DNA of 64,000 nt, from the NCBI GenBank assembly GCA_009599575.1, contig VWND01000069.1, forward strand, positions 186,001 to 250,000, written 5' to 3'. The stretch comes from Blumeriella jaapii (Eukaryota > Ascomycota > Leotiomycetes > Helotiales > Drepanopezizaceae). Position 1 is the stretch's first letter. The number at the start of each line of letters is the position of its first letter. Of the stretch, positions 9,867-20,023 are shown piece after piece. A program made the translations under genes and the position numbers. Under the pieces are notes generated by a model that was not told where the DNA came from, did no database searches, and worked only from the letters and a program-made list of their open reading frames with translations.

Positions 9867-11738
9867 CTACTGCGACGCCGCAACGCACCAATGCCTGTGA
9901 AACACCCAAGCACTCTTTTGGCATTCCTTGCTGCAGTACTTCGTCCTCCGGCATCGGCGACACTTGGCAAATTGGCGTGTGAACTCCTCCCATTTCCCGC
10001 ACTGGTAGTATGCACATTGTCTGATGCCCCCACGGCTGTCGTCCTTGCGGCACAGGTTGCGCATCACCACGCCAGCCCAGTATTGCATGTCCTGGCTGTG
10101 GTGTCGGACCGTGAACTTTTCGACCAGCGGGAAAATGTTGAAGTCGTCTGGGAGCAGGTACTCTTCCTCTTCGGAATCGCAAGCCGAGGAGGAGCAGGTA
10201 GAGGAAGCCGACGATGATGGCGAAGCGAAGGGGCTGCCATCATCGACGTCGAGCAGGTGGAGCTCGGAGCCAATCTTCAGCTTGGGCACCAGATGGGATC
10301 GTTGGAAGTAGGATCGGAGGTTGCAGTATTTGGAGACGTAGGCCAGGAGCTGGAGCGACAGCAGGACGTCCTCGTCTCTCGGCATGGCGGCCAAGACCTG
10401 GCCACTGGTGGCGGTCGGGCGGTCCAGGAGGTATCGCGGGATCGAAACATTCTGCATCGTCGGAGGAGGGTTCACGGCGGTGGGCTGGGTGGGTAACAGC
10501 CCCATCGTCGGCCCAGGAGGAGTTGCGACGCGGTGCGTGATGTTGAACGAGCCTGGCTCCTGTGCTTCAGACGGGGCAGTGAGCCCGAGAGGGGTCTCGA
10601 CGGCGGTGAGCATGCTATCGTTCTCGTCCATGCTGATATCCTGAATCTCCACGGTCGCCTGGAAGTCCGGCGCGTCGAGGCCGGACATCTCTGGCTCGCC
10701 AGACTCGTCCGAGACCATGCTATCGGCGTTGGGATCTTCCGCCTCTCCCGCCAACGAAGCCTGGTGGCGGATCGAGGGCCGTCTCCTCGGCCGGACGACC
10801 TGCGCGACGAGAGATGTCGGACGCACCGCAGGGGACCGCATCGAGATGGGAGGAAGAGGAGTGGTCGGGGATTCGGGCTGCGACGTGACTCCGCTTTGGA
10901 AGCCAGGCACCATGGATGGCAGACGTTCGGCGTCTCGCACGGGTCGGATGCTGAACCCGTCCGCTGCGTCCATGGACGGCACGGCGGCCGCGAGAGGCTG
11001 GATGTTGTGTCGGGAAGGAGGGAGGAAGTGCGGTCGGGAATCTTGGCCTCTGTGGTGATGGTGGTGGTGGTGGTGGTGGTGGTGGTGGTGCGGTCTGGCA
11101 AACTGGGGCCCCGTTGGGGCCGCGTCCACGGCGTCCGGTCCAGCGGCCACGGTCGCGTTCGTGAGGGCAGCGGGTATCTCGATGGAAGGGGGCGGTGGTT
11201 GTCTTCGCGATGCTCGGAAATCCGGGTCAAAGCGAGAGGGGCGGTTGGCAAATGAAGCCGCCCCTTTGTGCGTTCCCCGGTGCTCGCTGTTTCGTGCCGT
11301 GTGGTGCAGTCGGTTCTCCTGTGCCTTCTTGGCCTCCTCCGCCTTTTCGCGGCACCGGTCCACGACCTTGATATAATTGTCGAGGATGGTAGCGATGACG
11401 GGGACCATGTCGGCCTCCACGACTCGTGTGCGGACGTTCTCCGAGCCTCGGACCCCGATGTTGACGACGCACTGGAAAGCCAGGTTCCACTTCCACATGT
11501 CCATCATGTCCTTGCTCCGCCCGGCCTTGAGCAGGCAGACCAGCCTCTCGACGCCTCCATCGACCGTCAAGATGTCCCGGATGCGTGCGGATGAGGTGGT
11601 GAGGTAGGCGAGATGGTTCAGCGAGTTGATGAGGGGGAGGGTGGAGGTGCAATCCAGGGCTCGTCGATCGTAGAGGGCCGTCGTGATGCCCACGGACGCC
11701 TTGTTGACATTGGGGATGCTGAAGTTGACTTCTCTCAT
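9867..11738 (-). CDS. samB: MYND-type zinc finger protein SamB/Mub1
   Basis: Orthologue of Aspergillus SamB and yeast Mub1, the latter a partner of the Ubr2 ubiquitin ligase; SamB affects hyphal and conidiophore morphogenesis. Single exon, 623 aa. The frame stays open upstream to 12008, but the conserved N-terminus MREVNFSIPNVNKASVGITT fixes the start at 11738; the extra 90 codons are Ser/Pro/His-rich leader. Residues 1-130 form the conserved helical region (LINSLNHLAYLTTSSARIRD, GSENVRTRVVEADMVPVIA). The middle is disordered and holds a run of about 14 histidines (11058-11092). The C-terminal MYND finger has all expected Cys/His (CAYYQCGKWEEF...KCRRCRRTKYCSKECQ...HRHWC). Family is firm. Confidence 0.95.
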   Translation of the reverse strand: MREVNFSIPNVNKASVGITTALYDRRALDCTSTLPLINSLNHLAYLTTSSARIRDILTVDGGVERLVCLLKAGRSKDMMDMWKWNLAFQCVVNIGVRGSENVRTRVVEADMVPVIATILDNYIKVVDRCREKAEEAKKAQENRLHHTARNSEHRGTHKGAASFANRPSRFDPDFRASRRQPPPPSIEIPAALTNATVAAGPDAVDAAPTGPQFARPHHHHHHHHHHHHHRGQDSRPHFLPPSRHNIQPLAAAVPSMDAADGFSIRPVRDAERLPSMVPGFQSGVTSQPESPTTPLPPISMRSPAVRPTSLVAQVVRPRRRPSIRHQASLAGEAEDPNADSMVSDESGEPEMSGLDAPDFQATVEIQDISMDENDSMLTAVETPLGLTAPSEAQEPGSFNITHRVATPPGPTMGLLPTQPTAVNPPPTMQNVSIPRYLLDRPTATSGQVLAAMPRDEDVLLSLQLLAYVSKYCNLRSYFQRSHLVPKLKIGSELHLLDVDDGSPFASPSSSASSTCSSSACDSEEEEYLLPDDFNIFPLVEKFTVRHHSQDMQYWAGVVMRNLCRKDDSRGGIRQCAYYQCGKWEEFTRQFAKCRRCRRTKYCSKECQKSAWVFHRHWCVAASQ

Positions 11739-13047
11739 GGTGTCTGGTGTCTGATGTCGGGTGTGGATGGGGGTCCGCTCACTCGCCGTGTGAGGAGTAT
11801 AGTTGATGATGGATGAACAAGGCGTGAACGAGCCCTTTACCCACGCAGCGTGTGTGTGTGATGAGAGCCGGCAGCCGATGGATGCAGCTTGCGTGCTTGC
11901 TGGCTGGCTGGCTGGCTGGCACGCGTTTCGAACGAGGTCTGGGATGCCGGCGGCCTCTGTTTTTGATGCAGGTCGTGAGGTCGTGATTGATGGGTTCGGG
12001 GAGGACAACGAAGGGAAGGATGGGGATGGATATCGGAGGTCGTGAGCCTGGGCGGGGGACCGCTCACGGAATGGGAGACGACGTCAAGGGAGAATTAGCG
12101 TACTCGTACAAACACCGTGAGCATCGAGCACGATGATGCAGGCGACAGAGACTCGAGGATTTCGATGCCGTGGGGTGGTCGGAGAGAAGGGAGGGCTGGA
12201 GGAAGAGAGAAGCAGCGGAAATGCTCGAGATTAAGCGTGTCGCAGGCCTCGCCTCCTGGATCTCCTCTTTGCGGCCGGGGTGCGGATCTGATGCAGCGCA
12301 GCGGAAAAAGGGCGGCAGATCCAGCGACACTGGGGCGGAGAAGATCCTTGCGTTGCGCTCACGACGGCCTTCGGGGGAGGGGTGTTGTCGGTGGAGGGGG
12401 GGGGGGGAGGTGGTGTTGATGCTGTTGATGTTGTTGGTGTGGTTGTGGTTTCGAGGATTCGACGTTGCGATGGTTGGCAGCGGAAGAAAGAGACTTGAGA
12501 CTTTTGGGGCTCGGGCGGTGTCGGTGTCGGTGTCGGTCCGGGTCCCTCGAGTACCGTCGGTATAAAATATAATACGGTATATACGGCACGGTACCGTATC
12601 TACCAAACAAAACAATACAATAATAAAATACCAGACACGACAAGACAAGACAGGACTTCACCTTCACGCTGGCGGCTGCACATCTGCAATACTTACGATC
12701 ATATACTGACGGTACTGACCCTTATGTAACGACACTCATATACCTCATATACCTCATGTGCCCAATATACCTAATATACCTACACTCAGATCCCCTACCG
12801 ACCTCCTGGGTTTGGCGCTGTTGATGGCCGGCCCCCGTGACGAGGCCATGCCCGGCCTTTTAATTACTTCCTCTCAGCAAGATTGACGCGCATCACTTTA
12901 TCACAACCATCGTCACCAGAATAACCGCACCATGCTCCCGGGGAAAGGGGGAAAGGGGCCATGATGGCCGCGGAGAGCCGCAGCGTGGTGGTGGAGGGCC
13001 TTTGCTCCGCGGGGTCCAGGAGAGAGAGAAGTTGACGGTACCGAGGC
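11739..13047. other. Long upstream region of samB, no gene seen
   Basis: Holds the samB 5' leader and promoter. Features seen: a TGGCTGGC repeat near 11900, a pure G tract at about 12396-12407, a GTGTTGATGCTGTTGATG-like stretch, short TGTCGG repeats near 12520, and ATACCTCATATACCT repeats near 12735-12775. Minus-strand ORFs here (up to 194 aa at 12064-12648) are Ser/Pro/His-rich and look like leader DNA rather than protein. Confidence 0.45.
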
Positions 13048-13230
13048 CGTGTTGATACTGTATGTCTGTATGTACAGTAGGTACAGTCCAGTCCAGTAGG
13101 TACAGTAGCATGAGAAGCCTCTCTGCTGAAGAAGTGGTGATGGTCCTCAGGGATGTGTCTCCAGCCTCTCCCTGCCAGCCCTGGCAGGACGAGAGATACT
13201 ACTTTCCTAGGACTAACTTCCCTGGTGCTG

Positions 13231-13300
13231 GACAGACAGGAAGACAGGAAGACAGGACAGACAGGACAGACAGGACAGACAGGACAGACAGAACAGACAG
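13231..13300. repeat. ACAGGACAG-type short tandem repeat
   Basis: About 70 bp of imperfect tandem GACAGACAGGA units of 9-10 bp. Part of a repeat-rich, gene-free stretch; no function inferred. Confidence 0.85.
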
Positions 13301-13688
13301 TCGTACCCTAAGTAATACAGTAAGTAGTACTGTAGTCGCACAGCAGTAAGCGGAGTAGCACAGCAGTCAAACGGAGCGTCGTACAGCACAGCACAGTGTG
13401 AGTCTACATCGCAATCCGTTGTTTGTTTACTCAACAGCCGATGATTCTCATCACTCGATGCTTCCCGCCACCTTCTCGCTCCCCCAGCGCCTCTCTCAGA
13501 TCATCACGCCGTTCGTTGCCCTTCCGGTCCAATCTTGCCACCGCGCGGCAGCGCCTTGCTCGGGGCCTGGCATGTCAAATGGCTGGCTTCGAGCCATGGT
13601 CGTGATCTCGAGTCCGGAAAGTTCGAGCAGCTGTTGATGCACGCTTGCCGGTGGCATGAGATCCGTGAATGAGGAGGGAATGGGTCTT

Positions 13689-13809
<121 letters not shown>

Positions 13810-14027
13810 ACATGTGTGACATGGGTCCGAGAAACCGAGAAGCAAACACAAGCATCTGGTGTACAGGAAGTGCGTTGATCTCTCCCACCGGCTGTCGATC
13901 GAGCCCTTGCCCTCGGCACGACTCCTCTACAGCGTGCTCTCGGACACGGGCGTGACACGCGGCATCTCATACGTGCCTCCCACGATGCGTCGTGACGGTA
14001 CAGCGCCGTCGAGAGGCGTGAGATCTA

Positions 14028-14130
14028 CAGTGGACTTACAGTACATACAGTTGACAGTACAGACAGTTGACAGTGCATACAGTTTACAAAATATACAGTT
14101 TACAGAACATACAGTACAGTACTGTACCTG
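14028..14130. repeat. TACAGT/ACAGTT repeat cluster
   Basis: At least nine copies of ACAGT in about 100 bp, spaced by 8-16 bp and ending in the palindrome-like TACAGTACTGTA. Related clusters lie at 13063-13108 (GTACAGTAGGTACAGT), 14702-14732 and 14878-14900. The repeated TACAGTA core across nearly 2 kb looks like one dispersed simple-sequence family. Confidence 0.75.
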
Positions 14131-15315
14131 TGCTGAAATACATGGCCATACATAGGCCATATGGCACGCTAGCACCGACACCCCCCCCAGACCGCCAGCC
14201 TTACAGAGATGAGCGCCTCGGCGTCCCCCAAGATCTCGAGTCCCTCACGGTCCGAGCGAAGTCCTCGCCGCGTTCTGCGCTCCATCCATCCTCTCATCCT
14301 CTCATCACTCATCACTCATCCACTCATCCTCTCATCCAGCCCTCTGTTCCGCATCCCCGGCCTCGCCGCGCCACCCGCTCCTCGCGCCACCTCCCAACCA
14401 CGCCCGCTCGGGCGCCACAGCAGTCCCCGCGCCACCTGCCACTCGATTGACAGACCGACGTTCACGCCTCCAACGGACGCTGCCGGACGAGCGGCCCGAT
14501 GCTCTGCGGGCGGGACCCCGTGAGGAAAACGTGACGAGCGAGAGCGATCGCTCGAGCGCCACAGCTGCTTGCTACGCGAGGTGCCCAGGCCGGCCGTCGT
14601 CACAAGAGTCGTCCCAACACACAGATGCAAAAAGTCTTGTTTCCCCCACGTCCCCGGTACGAAACGCCAAGTTGGCGTTTCCGATACACAGCACAGCACA
14701 GCACCTACAGTACTTACAGTACATACAGTACAGTTCCCCGGCGCGGCCGTCCGTCGGCGCTGTCCGCGAGAGACAACAGACATCGGAAACAGAAGCAGAC
14801 GAGACGGACGGGCCGTTTAAGCATAAGTCTGGACGAGATAAACGCCAAATGAAACCAGGCCCGCGCTCCGCCTGACCTACAGTACTGTACTGTACAGTAC
14901 ACGACCGGACATCCTATGGACGGCACGGTACGGTACGGTATGTGTGGAGTGGAGTGGAGTGCGGTGTAAGGTATAAGTAAGTCAGCGTAGGCGTGGCGTG
15001 CCGGTTGCTCCCCCCCCCCCCCCCCACACGTTGTTTGGCTGCTATTTTGGAATTGGAACGGAACGGAATATAACAATCAAACCCCTAGCATGGAGGCGCT
15101 TACTCCATACAGCGTGTGCGTCTGTATCTGAGGCGGCGGGCTGCTGGCGTTCCCCGTAGATACTGTAGGTATACTTAGGTAGTGACCTGCGATAATCAAA
15201 ACGTGCCGTTTGAGGCTCTGGCGATTTGGAGTAGAGGGGGCTATGGGCGATGAATGTAATGTCACGTTTCCGCGACGGCAGGTCTGGGGTCTGTGAAATG
15301 TAGGCAACACTGCGT
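14131..15315. other. Gene-free, repeat-rich spacer
   Basis: ORFs here are low complexity (Pro/Arg/Ser-rich) and mutually overlapping, without a recognisable domain. Visible simple sequence: CATCCTCTCATCACTCATC repeats near 14285-14335, TACAGTA clusters, a GGAGTGGAGTG stretch near 14945 and a C16 run at 15010-15025. Confidence 0.45.
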
Positions 15316-15617
15316 GGAAGATGAAGGGAAGAAGACCCGGTTGACTAGGTGTGTAAACAAACACCGGCATCGTACCAGCAGAGATGGGTGCCGGGCGAGA
15401 AGATTTGCCCGCATAAAAAGGAGCGTGTATAACTCGGGTGGTAGATATTAGATATGCTGCTGCTGCTGCTGCTGCTGCTTGGAAGTTGAAGTGAAGAAGA
15501 CCCGGCTGATTACTTATATGTAAACAAACACCGATATCGTAGCAGCAGAGGTGGGCGCCGGCCATTAAGATTTGCTCGTATAAGAAGGAGCATGTATAAT
15601 TCGGGTGGTATTATAAA

Positions 15618-15651
<34 letters not shown>

Positions 15652-15975
15652 GGAAGATGAAATGAAAAAGACCCGGCTGATTATATAAACAAACACCGAC
15701 ATCGTAGCAGCAGGTGGGCGCCGGGCATTAAGATTTGCTCGTATAAGAAGGAGCGTGTTTAACTCGGGTGATAAAAATTAAATATGCTGCTGCTGCTGCT
15801 GCTGATACTGCTGATGCTTGGAAGATGAAGTGAAAAAGACCCGGTTGATTATATAAACAAACACCGGCATCGTAGCAGCAGAGGTGATGCGGCGGGTATT
15901 AAGATTTGCCCGTATACGAAAAAGCGTGTATAGCTCGGGTGGTAGATATTAAATATGCGGCTACTGCTGCTGCTT
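15316..15975. repeat. Four-unit minisatellite, ~165 bp, each ending in a CTG tract
   Basis: Units: 15316-15480 (165 bp), 15481-15651 (171), 15652-15819 (168) and 15820-15975 (156). Each starts GGAAG(A/T)TGAA, continues AAGACCCGG(T/C)TGA, a TAAACAAACACCG motif, ATCGTA-CAGCAG, AAGATTTGC(C/T)CGTAT and TCGGGTG, and closes with a (CTG)n run of different length followed by TT. Minus-strand translation is partly conserved between units 1 and 4 (AYLISTTR), but stops occur in units 2 and 4, so the array is not a continuous coding sequence. Confidence 0.95.
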
Positions 15976-16821
15976 GCTACTGGGCACCTATCTTATGAGA
16001 GGAAGGAAAAGCCAGCTTGGACTTGCAAGAGAGATCACACACGAGATGTACACATACCGTACAGTACCATATGCACCAACGACGTATCACTCATGTAACA
16101 GAAAAGAAAAAAATCAAAAATGGCCAACCCAACCGTGAGAAACGTAGTTTGCAGTGACAGGTGATAACCGCGGAAAAACGATATACAAGCTTCGATGACC
16201 ACCGCGCGAGAGCCACGAGCATCCAACGGTCTCGGAGCCTGGAAGGGTCGAGGGTGGAAAGCAGCCGCACATCTGAGACAGATAGATAGATGCACACGCA
16301 CAACAAAGGCAGCGCGCTGCCTTGCCGAGCGCTTCTTGAGAGCGCATCGGGAGAAAGAAGACCCGGTAGCTTCGACAAACCTCTGTGATCGTGTAGGGCC
16401 CGTGTGAGAGCCATGGAATACCTCAGAGCTCCGCAACGGAGGCCGGGAGGGGCGGGGCGGGGGGATGAAGGGAGGCGGTTTGGGATGAACAGATGGGTGA
16501 CTGGATGAACGGATGGGGAAGTGTTTCCGGCGCAGAGAAAGAACCAAAATGCTGGTAATGTGGGAGCGCGTGAGTGGAAGCCCTCCGGTGGTTACCTCAA
16601 TGTTGCCGTTGAAAGAGAGGGATAGAGATAAAGAGACAACACACATTGTCCTCGGAGACAAAGCTGCCTCGTGGTCGCGACTACCCGAATAACAACGCTA
16701 GTCCTGATCGAGACCGTGACTTGCGCTCCGACTCCACCTGGATTAACATTTTCAAACAAGCAACCCATCTCGATTTTAAGACTTACAGGGCTTTGGATAA
16801 GCCAACATTCTTTTTCGGCAG

Positions 16822-17820
16822 ACTTTGATACAGCATTGGAATAGGCTTTGGCCCTTGGTAAGAAAGTGCTAGATCGGCGCGTCGATCTTTGTTGACATCT
16901 TTCTCAATTAGGCAAGACACGCGCCGTCAACGTTGAATCCCCATCTCACGAAAGAACTTTGGCCAGTCCCACGATTCCCGAGCGCTACAAGATGTCAGGT
17001 CGGTGATGGTCCAAGGCTTGGCGACGGAAATGGAACTGACTTCGATCTAGATGTCATTCCAGAGGAGAGCAGGGTCAACAGCATCTCTGGTTCCAAACCC
17101 CGCCCCAGAAAGGTCCGATTCTTGGTCAAATTCGAGGAGGACGCGAAAGAAAAGTCTGGTGATATTCGTCATGAAACGGAGAATCTCGTGAAGAATCCTG
17201 TTGATGGCGTTGATGGTGTTGATGGTGTTGCTGGCGAGGCCGTTGAGGCCGGTGAAGAGGTCCGTCATGAGCCCGCTGCCCCGAGACTCCCATCCGAGGA
17301 GGCTGGTGTGAGATGTTGCCTTGTGATCTTCCTGTTTCCAATCTGCTAATCCGAATGCGCTTTTCATGGCCGAGTTCGAGCAAGAGCTAATGTTTGCGAT
17401 TTCCAGAGCCCGACCCTGCACTCAAGACGGAAGCAACACAAGGATTCGAATCAAGATAGATTCGATACACCAGCAGATCGCAAAGCGTCTCCATCTTCGG
17501 ATTCGGATTATGAGATGGAAGAGAGCGAGGCTGAGTCCGTTGATTCCAAGGTTCTTGAATTTGGAACGAGCCTCTTCACCGAGATAATCGAGAGAGAGAT
17601 GACGTTGATGCGATATGGTCTCCAGAATCTGATCAAGGTCTCTCACCAGCAGCACATTACGTTCGTGGAGCAGGCAGAAAGTATGGCTGAATTTGAGGAG
17701 AAGATCAAGAGGAGCAACGCGGCGGTGCTGGAGCAGATCAGAGCCGATATCCTCTCCACGGCGGAAAAGATTCGAACATCCATCCTCGGAAGGCTGATGG
17801 ATGAAGTCGAGGAGGCTTGA
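16822..17820 (+). CDS. Hypothetical low-complexity/coiled-coil protein (5' end unresolved)
   Basis: Unrecognised. The best model reads 16822-16857, then a 54-nt intron (GTAAGA at 16858, TTGAC branch, TTAG at 16911), 16912-17307, a 99-nt intron (GTGAGA...TTCCAG, 17308-17406) and 17407-17820. The phase-0 join at 17307/17407 extends a clean frame into the C-terminal exon. No in-frame ATG occurs between 16822 and the second intron, so a further upstream exon is needed or the gene is decayed. The protein has RKVRFLVKFEEDAKEKSGD, ENLVKNPVD followed by GVDGVDGV repeats, an acidic linker, and a C-terminal helix-rich part (about 100 aa, FTEIIEREMTLMRYGLQNLI, EQIRADILSTAEKI) likely to form coiled coil. 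Weak local resemblance to the next gene (VKF...K-SGD; KNPVD) suggests possible relatedness. Confidence 0.6.
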
Positions 17821-18587
17821 GAGGCCGCACTCGGGACTGGTCTGAGAGTGAGCTTTGTATGTGTACAGGCTTCTGGATGTCTTTCGGCCCGGCTATTTGT
17901 ATTTCACCAGGGAGAAGATACCTTGAAGTTGATCGTGTCTTGCCAGTTGGCGCCAGGTTGATCATTCTTTCAAATAAAACCCCGTATCAATGCTTTGATC
18001 ATCTCCAAGTGACGTAAGTGCATACACAGGGAAAAATCATATGTTTCCTAATATGGAATGCTTATCTGAAGCCGAGCAACTGTCTTTTCTTCTGGAGAAG
18101 TGGAAAATTGCTTGGCAGTTTTCGACTAGCGTTCATTTGAATAGCGTGCTTTCGACAGCCTCTTTCCGACGTCTTTTCGACTCTTGTCAAATCAACAAGA
18201 CCACCACCAACCAAGAAAAACCAGGCGAGTCCAACATCTCCTTTCCACCTCTCTGTATATCAAAGACTAACGTCTTCGAAACATAAATCATGTGCACCGG
18301 CGCTCCAGATTTCAACAAAGGCGACTGCTATCGCAAGCCAGATGGCTAAATCTGAACGCGGCAATTATCCAATAAGGATAAATTCTATTGACTGTTGACT
18401 GTACCGGATGCTCTAAAGAGCGACCCAGCTCTCCGGTCTCATGTGTCTTTTCTCTCTGCCTTTCTATCCCTTTTGTGGGGCAAACGATTTCGAATTTGCT
18501 AGGTGCAAAATTTGCATGTTGTCTGACCACGGAGCTCCTTCTCCCCCAGCAACCCCCAACCATCCAACACCACCTCACTTCGCCACG
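17821..18587. other. Spacer between two orphan genes
   Basis: Contains an ATG-started 81-codon ORF (18041-18286) of no recognisable family and an upstream in-frame extension of the next gene (from 18441) that I treat as leader. Likely 3' flank of the first gene and promoter of the second. Confidence 0.4.
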
Positions 18588-19628
18588 ATGTCGCTGATAT
18601 CACCACCCCCGGACCGTACAAAACCTTCTAATCGGGAAAGCCTGATTGTCAAGTTCAAGTTCACCGACCCTCAAAATATCAAGAAGATGCAACAGATTTT
18701 CAAGAAGGATAGTGGAGATGTCGCACAGAAAAAAAGCCTGATCGTCAAGCTCAAGTTCAACGACCCCCGAAATGTCAAGCTGATTCAAGACATGTACAAG
18801 AAGGACAGTGGAGATTCCATGAAGCTGGACGTCCCTTCCATTCATCGTTCTTCTTCAAGCCATGCTCAAATGGCGGACGGACCTGGTCCCGAAATCCATC
18901 GCCAGCGCTCAACGTCGTTAATCAAGCGCTCGCCTGGCACCGACGATAAGAATAGTTCTAGTTTCTTTTTCAGCCATTCCCAAATGGCGAAGGGATCTGG
19001 TTCCATAATCCATCGCCAGCACTCGCCTGGCACCGGCGACAAGGGTAGCTCTGGTTCTTTTTTCAGCCGTATTCAAATGGCGAATGGATTTAGTCCCGAA
19101 GTCTATCGCCAGCACCCAACGTCGTTGATCGAGCATTCGACTGGTACCGGCGATAAGGGTAGTTTTAGTTCTTCTTCAAGCCATGCTCATATGGCGAATG
19201 GATCTGGTCCCGAAATCTATCGCCAGCACCCAACGTCGTTGATCGAGCATTCGACTGGTACCGGCGATAAGGGTAGCTCTCGTTCTTCCGGAAAGACTAC
19301 ATCCTCCTCCGACCTCAATCAGAGCTGGAAGCGAATCGCCTCTCCCTTCGAACACAACAGAGAGCGGAAGAAGTCGAAGATCGCGTTCGGCCAGACTGCA
19401 GACGAAAATCCGAAGACCAAGAAGCGAGATGAGAAGGAGCTGATCAAGAACCCGGTGGATGTCAATGCACTGGAACAATGGTATACTCTTATGGTTAAGG
19501 TTGAGATTTCTCGAGTTGAAATGAAGTTCTTGTACGAAGAATTGAAGGACCTTTCATCTGACGATGTTCGCGTGGCCGTGGAGGCTATCGGCGAGATGTG
19601 CAAGGGCATTCTGGCAAAGCTGAAGTGA
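18588..19628 (+). CDS. Orphan protein with two sets of internal tandem repeats
   Basis: Single-exon ORF of 346 aa from ATG 18588 (MSLISPPPDRTKPSNRES). The same frame is open to an ATG at 18441, but that stretch is Cys/Pro-rich leader-like sequence. The N-terminus carries a duplicated 32-aa unit: SLIVKFKFTDPQNIKKMQ..KKDSGD and SLIVKLKFNDPRNVKLIQ..KKDSGD (96-nt period, 18639 and 18735). The middle is four units of 31-38 aa starting at 18858, 18972, 19065 and 19179 (SHAQMADGPGPEIHRQ, SHSQMAKGSGS, SRIQMANGFSPEVYRQ, SHAHMANGSGPEIYRQ); units 3 and 4 share an almost identical HPTSLIEHSTGTGDKG block, so that duplication is recent. A basic segment (ERKKSKIA, KTKKRDEKE) may be a nuclear localisation signal, and the C-terminal 60 aa look helical. 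No known domain; repeat number may vary between strains. Confidence 0.72.
   Translation: MSLISPPPDRTKPSNRESLIVKFKFTDPQNIKKMQQIFKKDSGDVAQKKSLIVKLKFNDPRNVKLIQDMYKKDSGDSMKLDVPSIHRSSSSHAQMADGPGPEIHRQRSTSLIKRSPGTDDKNSSSFFFSHSQMAKGSGSIIHRQHSPGTGDKGSSGSFFSRIQMANGFSPEVYRQHPTSLIEHSTGTGDKGSFSSSSSHAHMANGSGPEIYRQHPTSLIEHSTGTGDKGSSRSSGKTTSSSDLNQSWKRIASPFEHNRERKKSKIAFGQTADENPKTKKRDEKELIKNPVDVNALEQWYTLMVKVEISRVEMKFLYEELKDLSSDDVRVAVEAIGEMCKGILAKLK
18858..19290 (+). repeat. In-frame tandem repeat inside the orphan gene
   Basis: Four units of 114, 93, 114 and about 112 nt. The first three spacings are multiples of three, so unit gain or loss keeps the frame. The third and fourth units share a block of more than 50 nearly identical bases around 19105 and 19219. 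Confidence 0.85.
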
Positions 19629-20023
19629 TCTTTGTTTGTATTGGATGAATGGCCCGTCCTTCTCTGCAGGGATAGCTAGCTGGATGTGTGATGCTCAAGT
19701 TTATTGCGAAGGGAATTGAGGCCTTTTCTGCGCTAGATGGCGAGTTGGTCTTACACAATAAATGTACCAATCAATAGGCATCAATCAATCGGGGTTTGGT
19801 CTGCACAATTCATCGTGATCAGTAAGTACTACATGACGAAGGCACTTCCAGAACCGTGACACGTTGACCAGTGACCGACTGTTACATAGTTTCAAGCCGC
19901 TTGATGTAATCGGAAAAGTAGGATTCATCGTATCTCTTCATTTGTCTCTATCAACATTGTGTCCTCAGACCAATGGGCTATAACACTGAAATGCTCCGCG
20001 GCACTATAAAACACCCCGTACGT
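19629..20023. other. Convergent 3' spacer
   Basis: About 395 bp between the orphan gene (+) and the coiled-coil gene (-). Contains a CAATCAATAGGCATCAATCAATC imperfect direct repeat near 19767-19789. No gene seen. Confidence 0.4.

Noticed and set aside
10472..11255. Overlapping 240-259 codon ORFs on both strands
   Set aside because: Shadows of the samB disordered region; Arg/Ser/Thr-rich, and the MYND-bearing frame explains the DNA.
15077..15565. 162-codon minus ORF with a poly-Ala run
   Set aside because: It is the minisatellite read in one frame; units 2 and 4 contain stops in the same register.
15316..15975. CRISPR-like array
   Set aside because: Units are long, contiguous and without unique spacers; the genome is eukaryotic.
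16035..16661. 208-codon minus ORF
   Set aside because: Ser/Pro/Arg-rich, three overlapping alternatives, no motif and no introns; looks like non-coding DNA.
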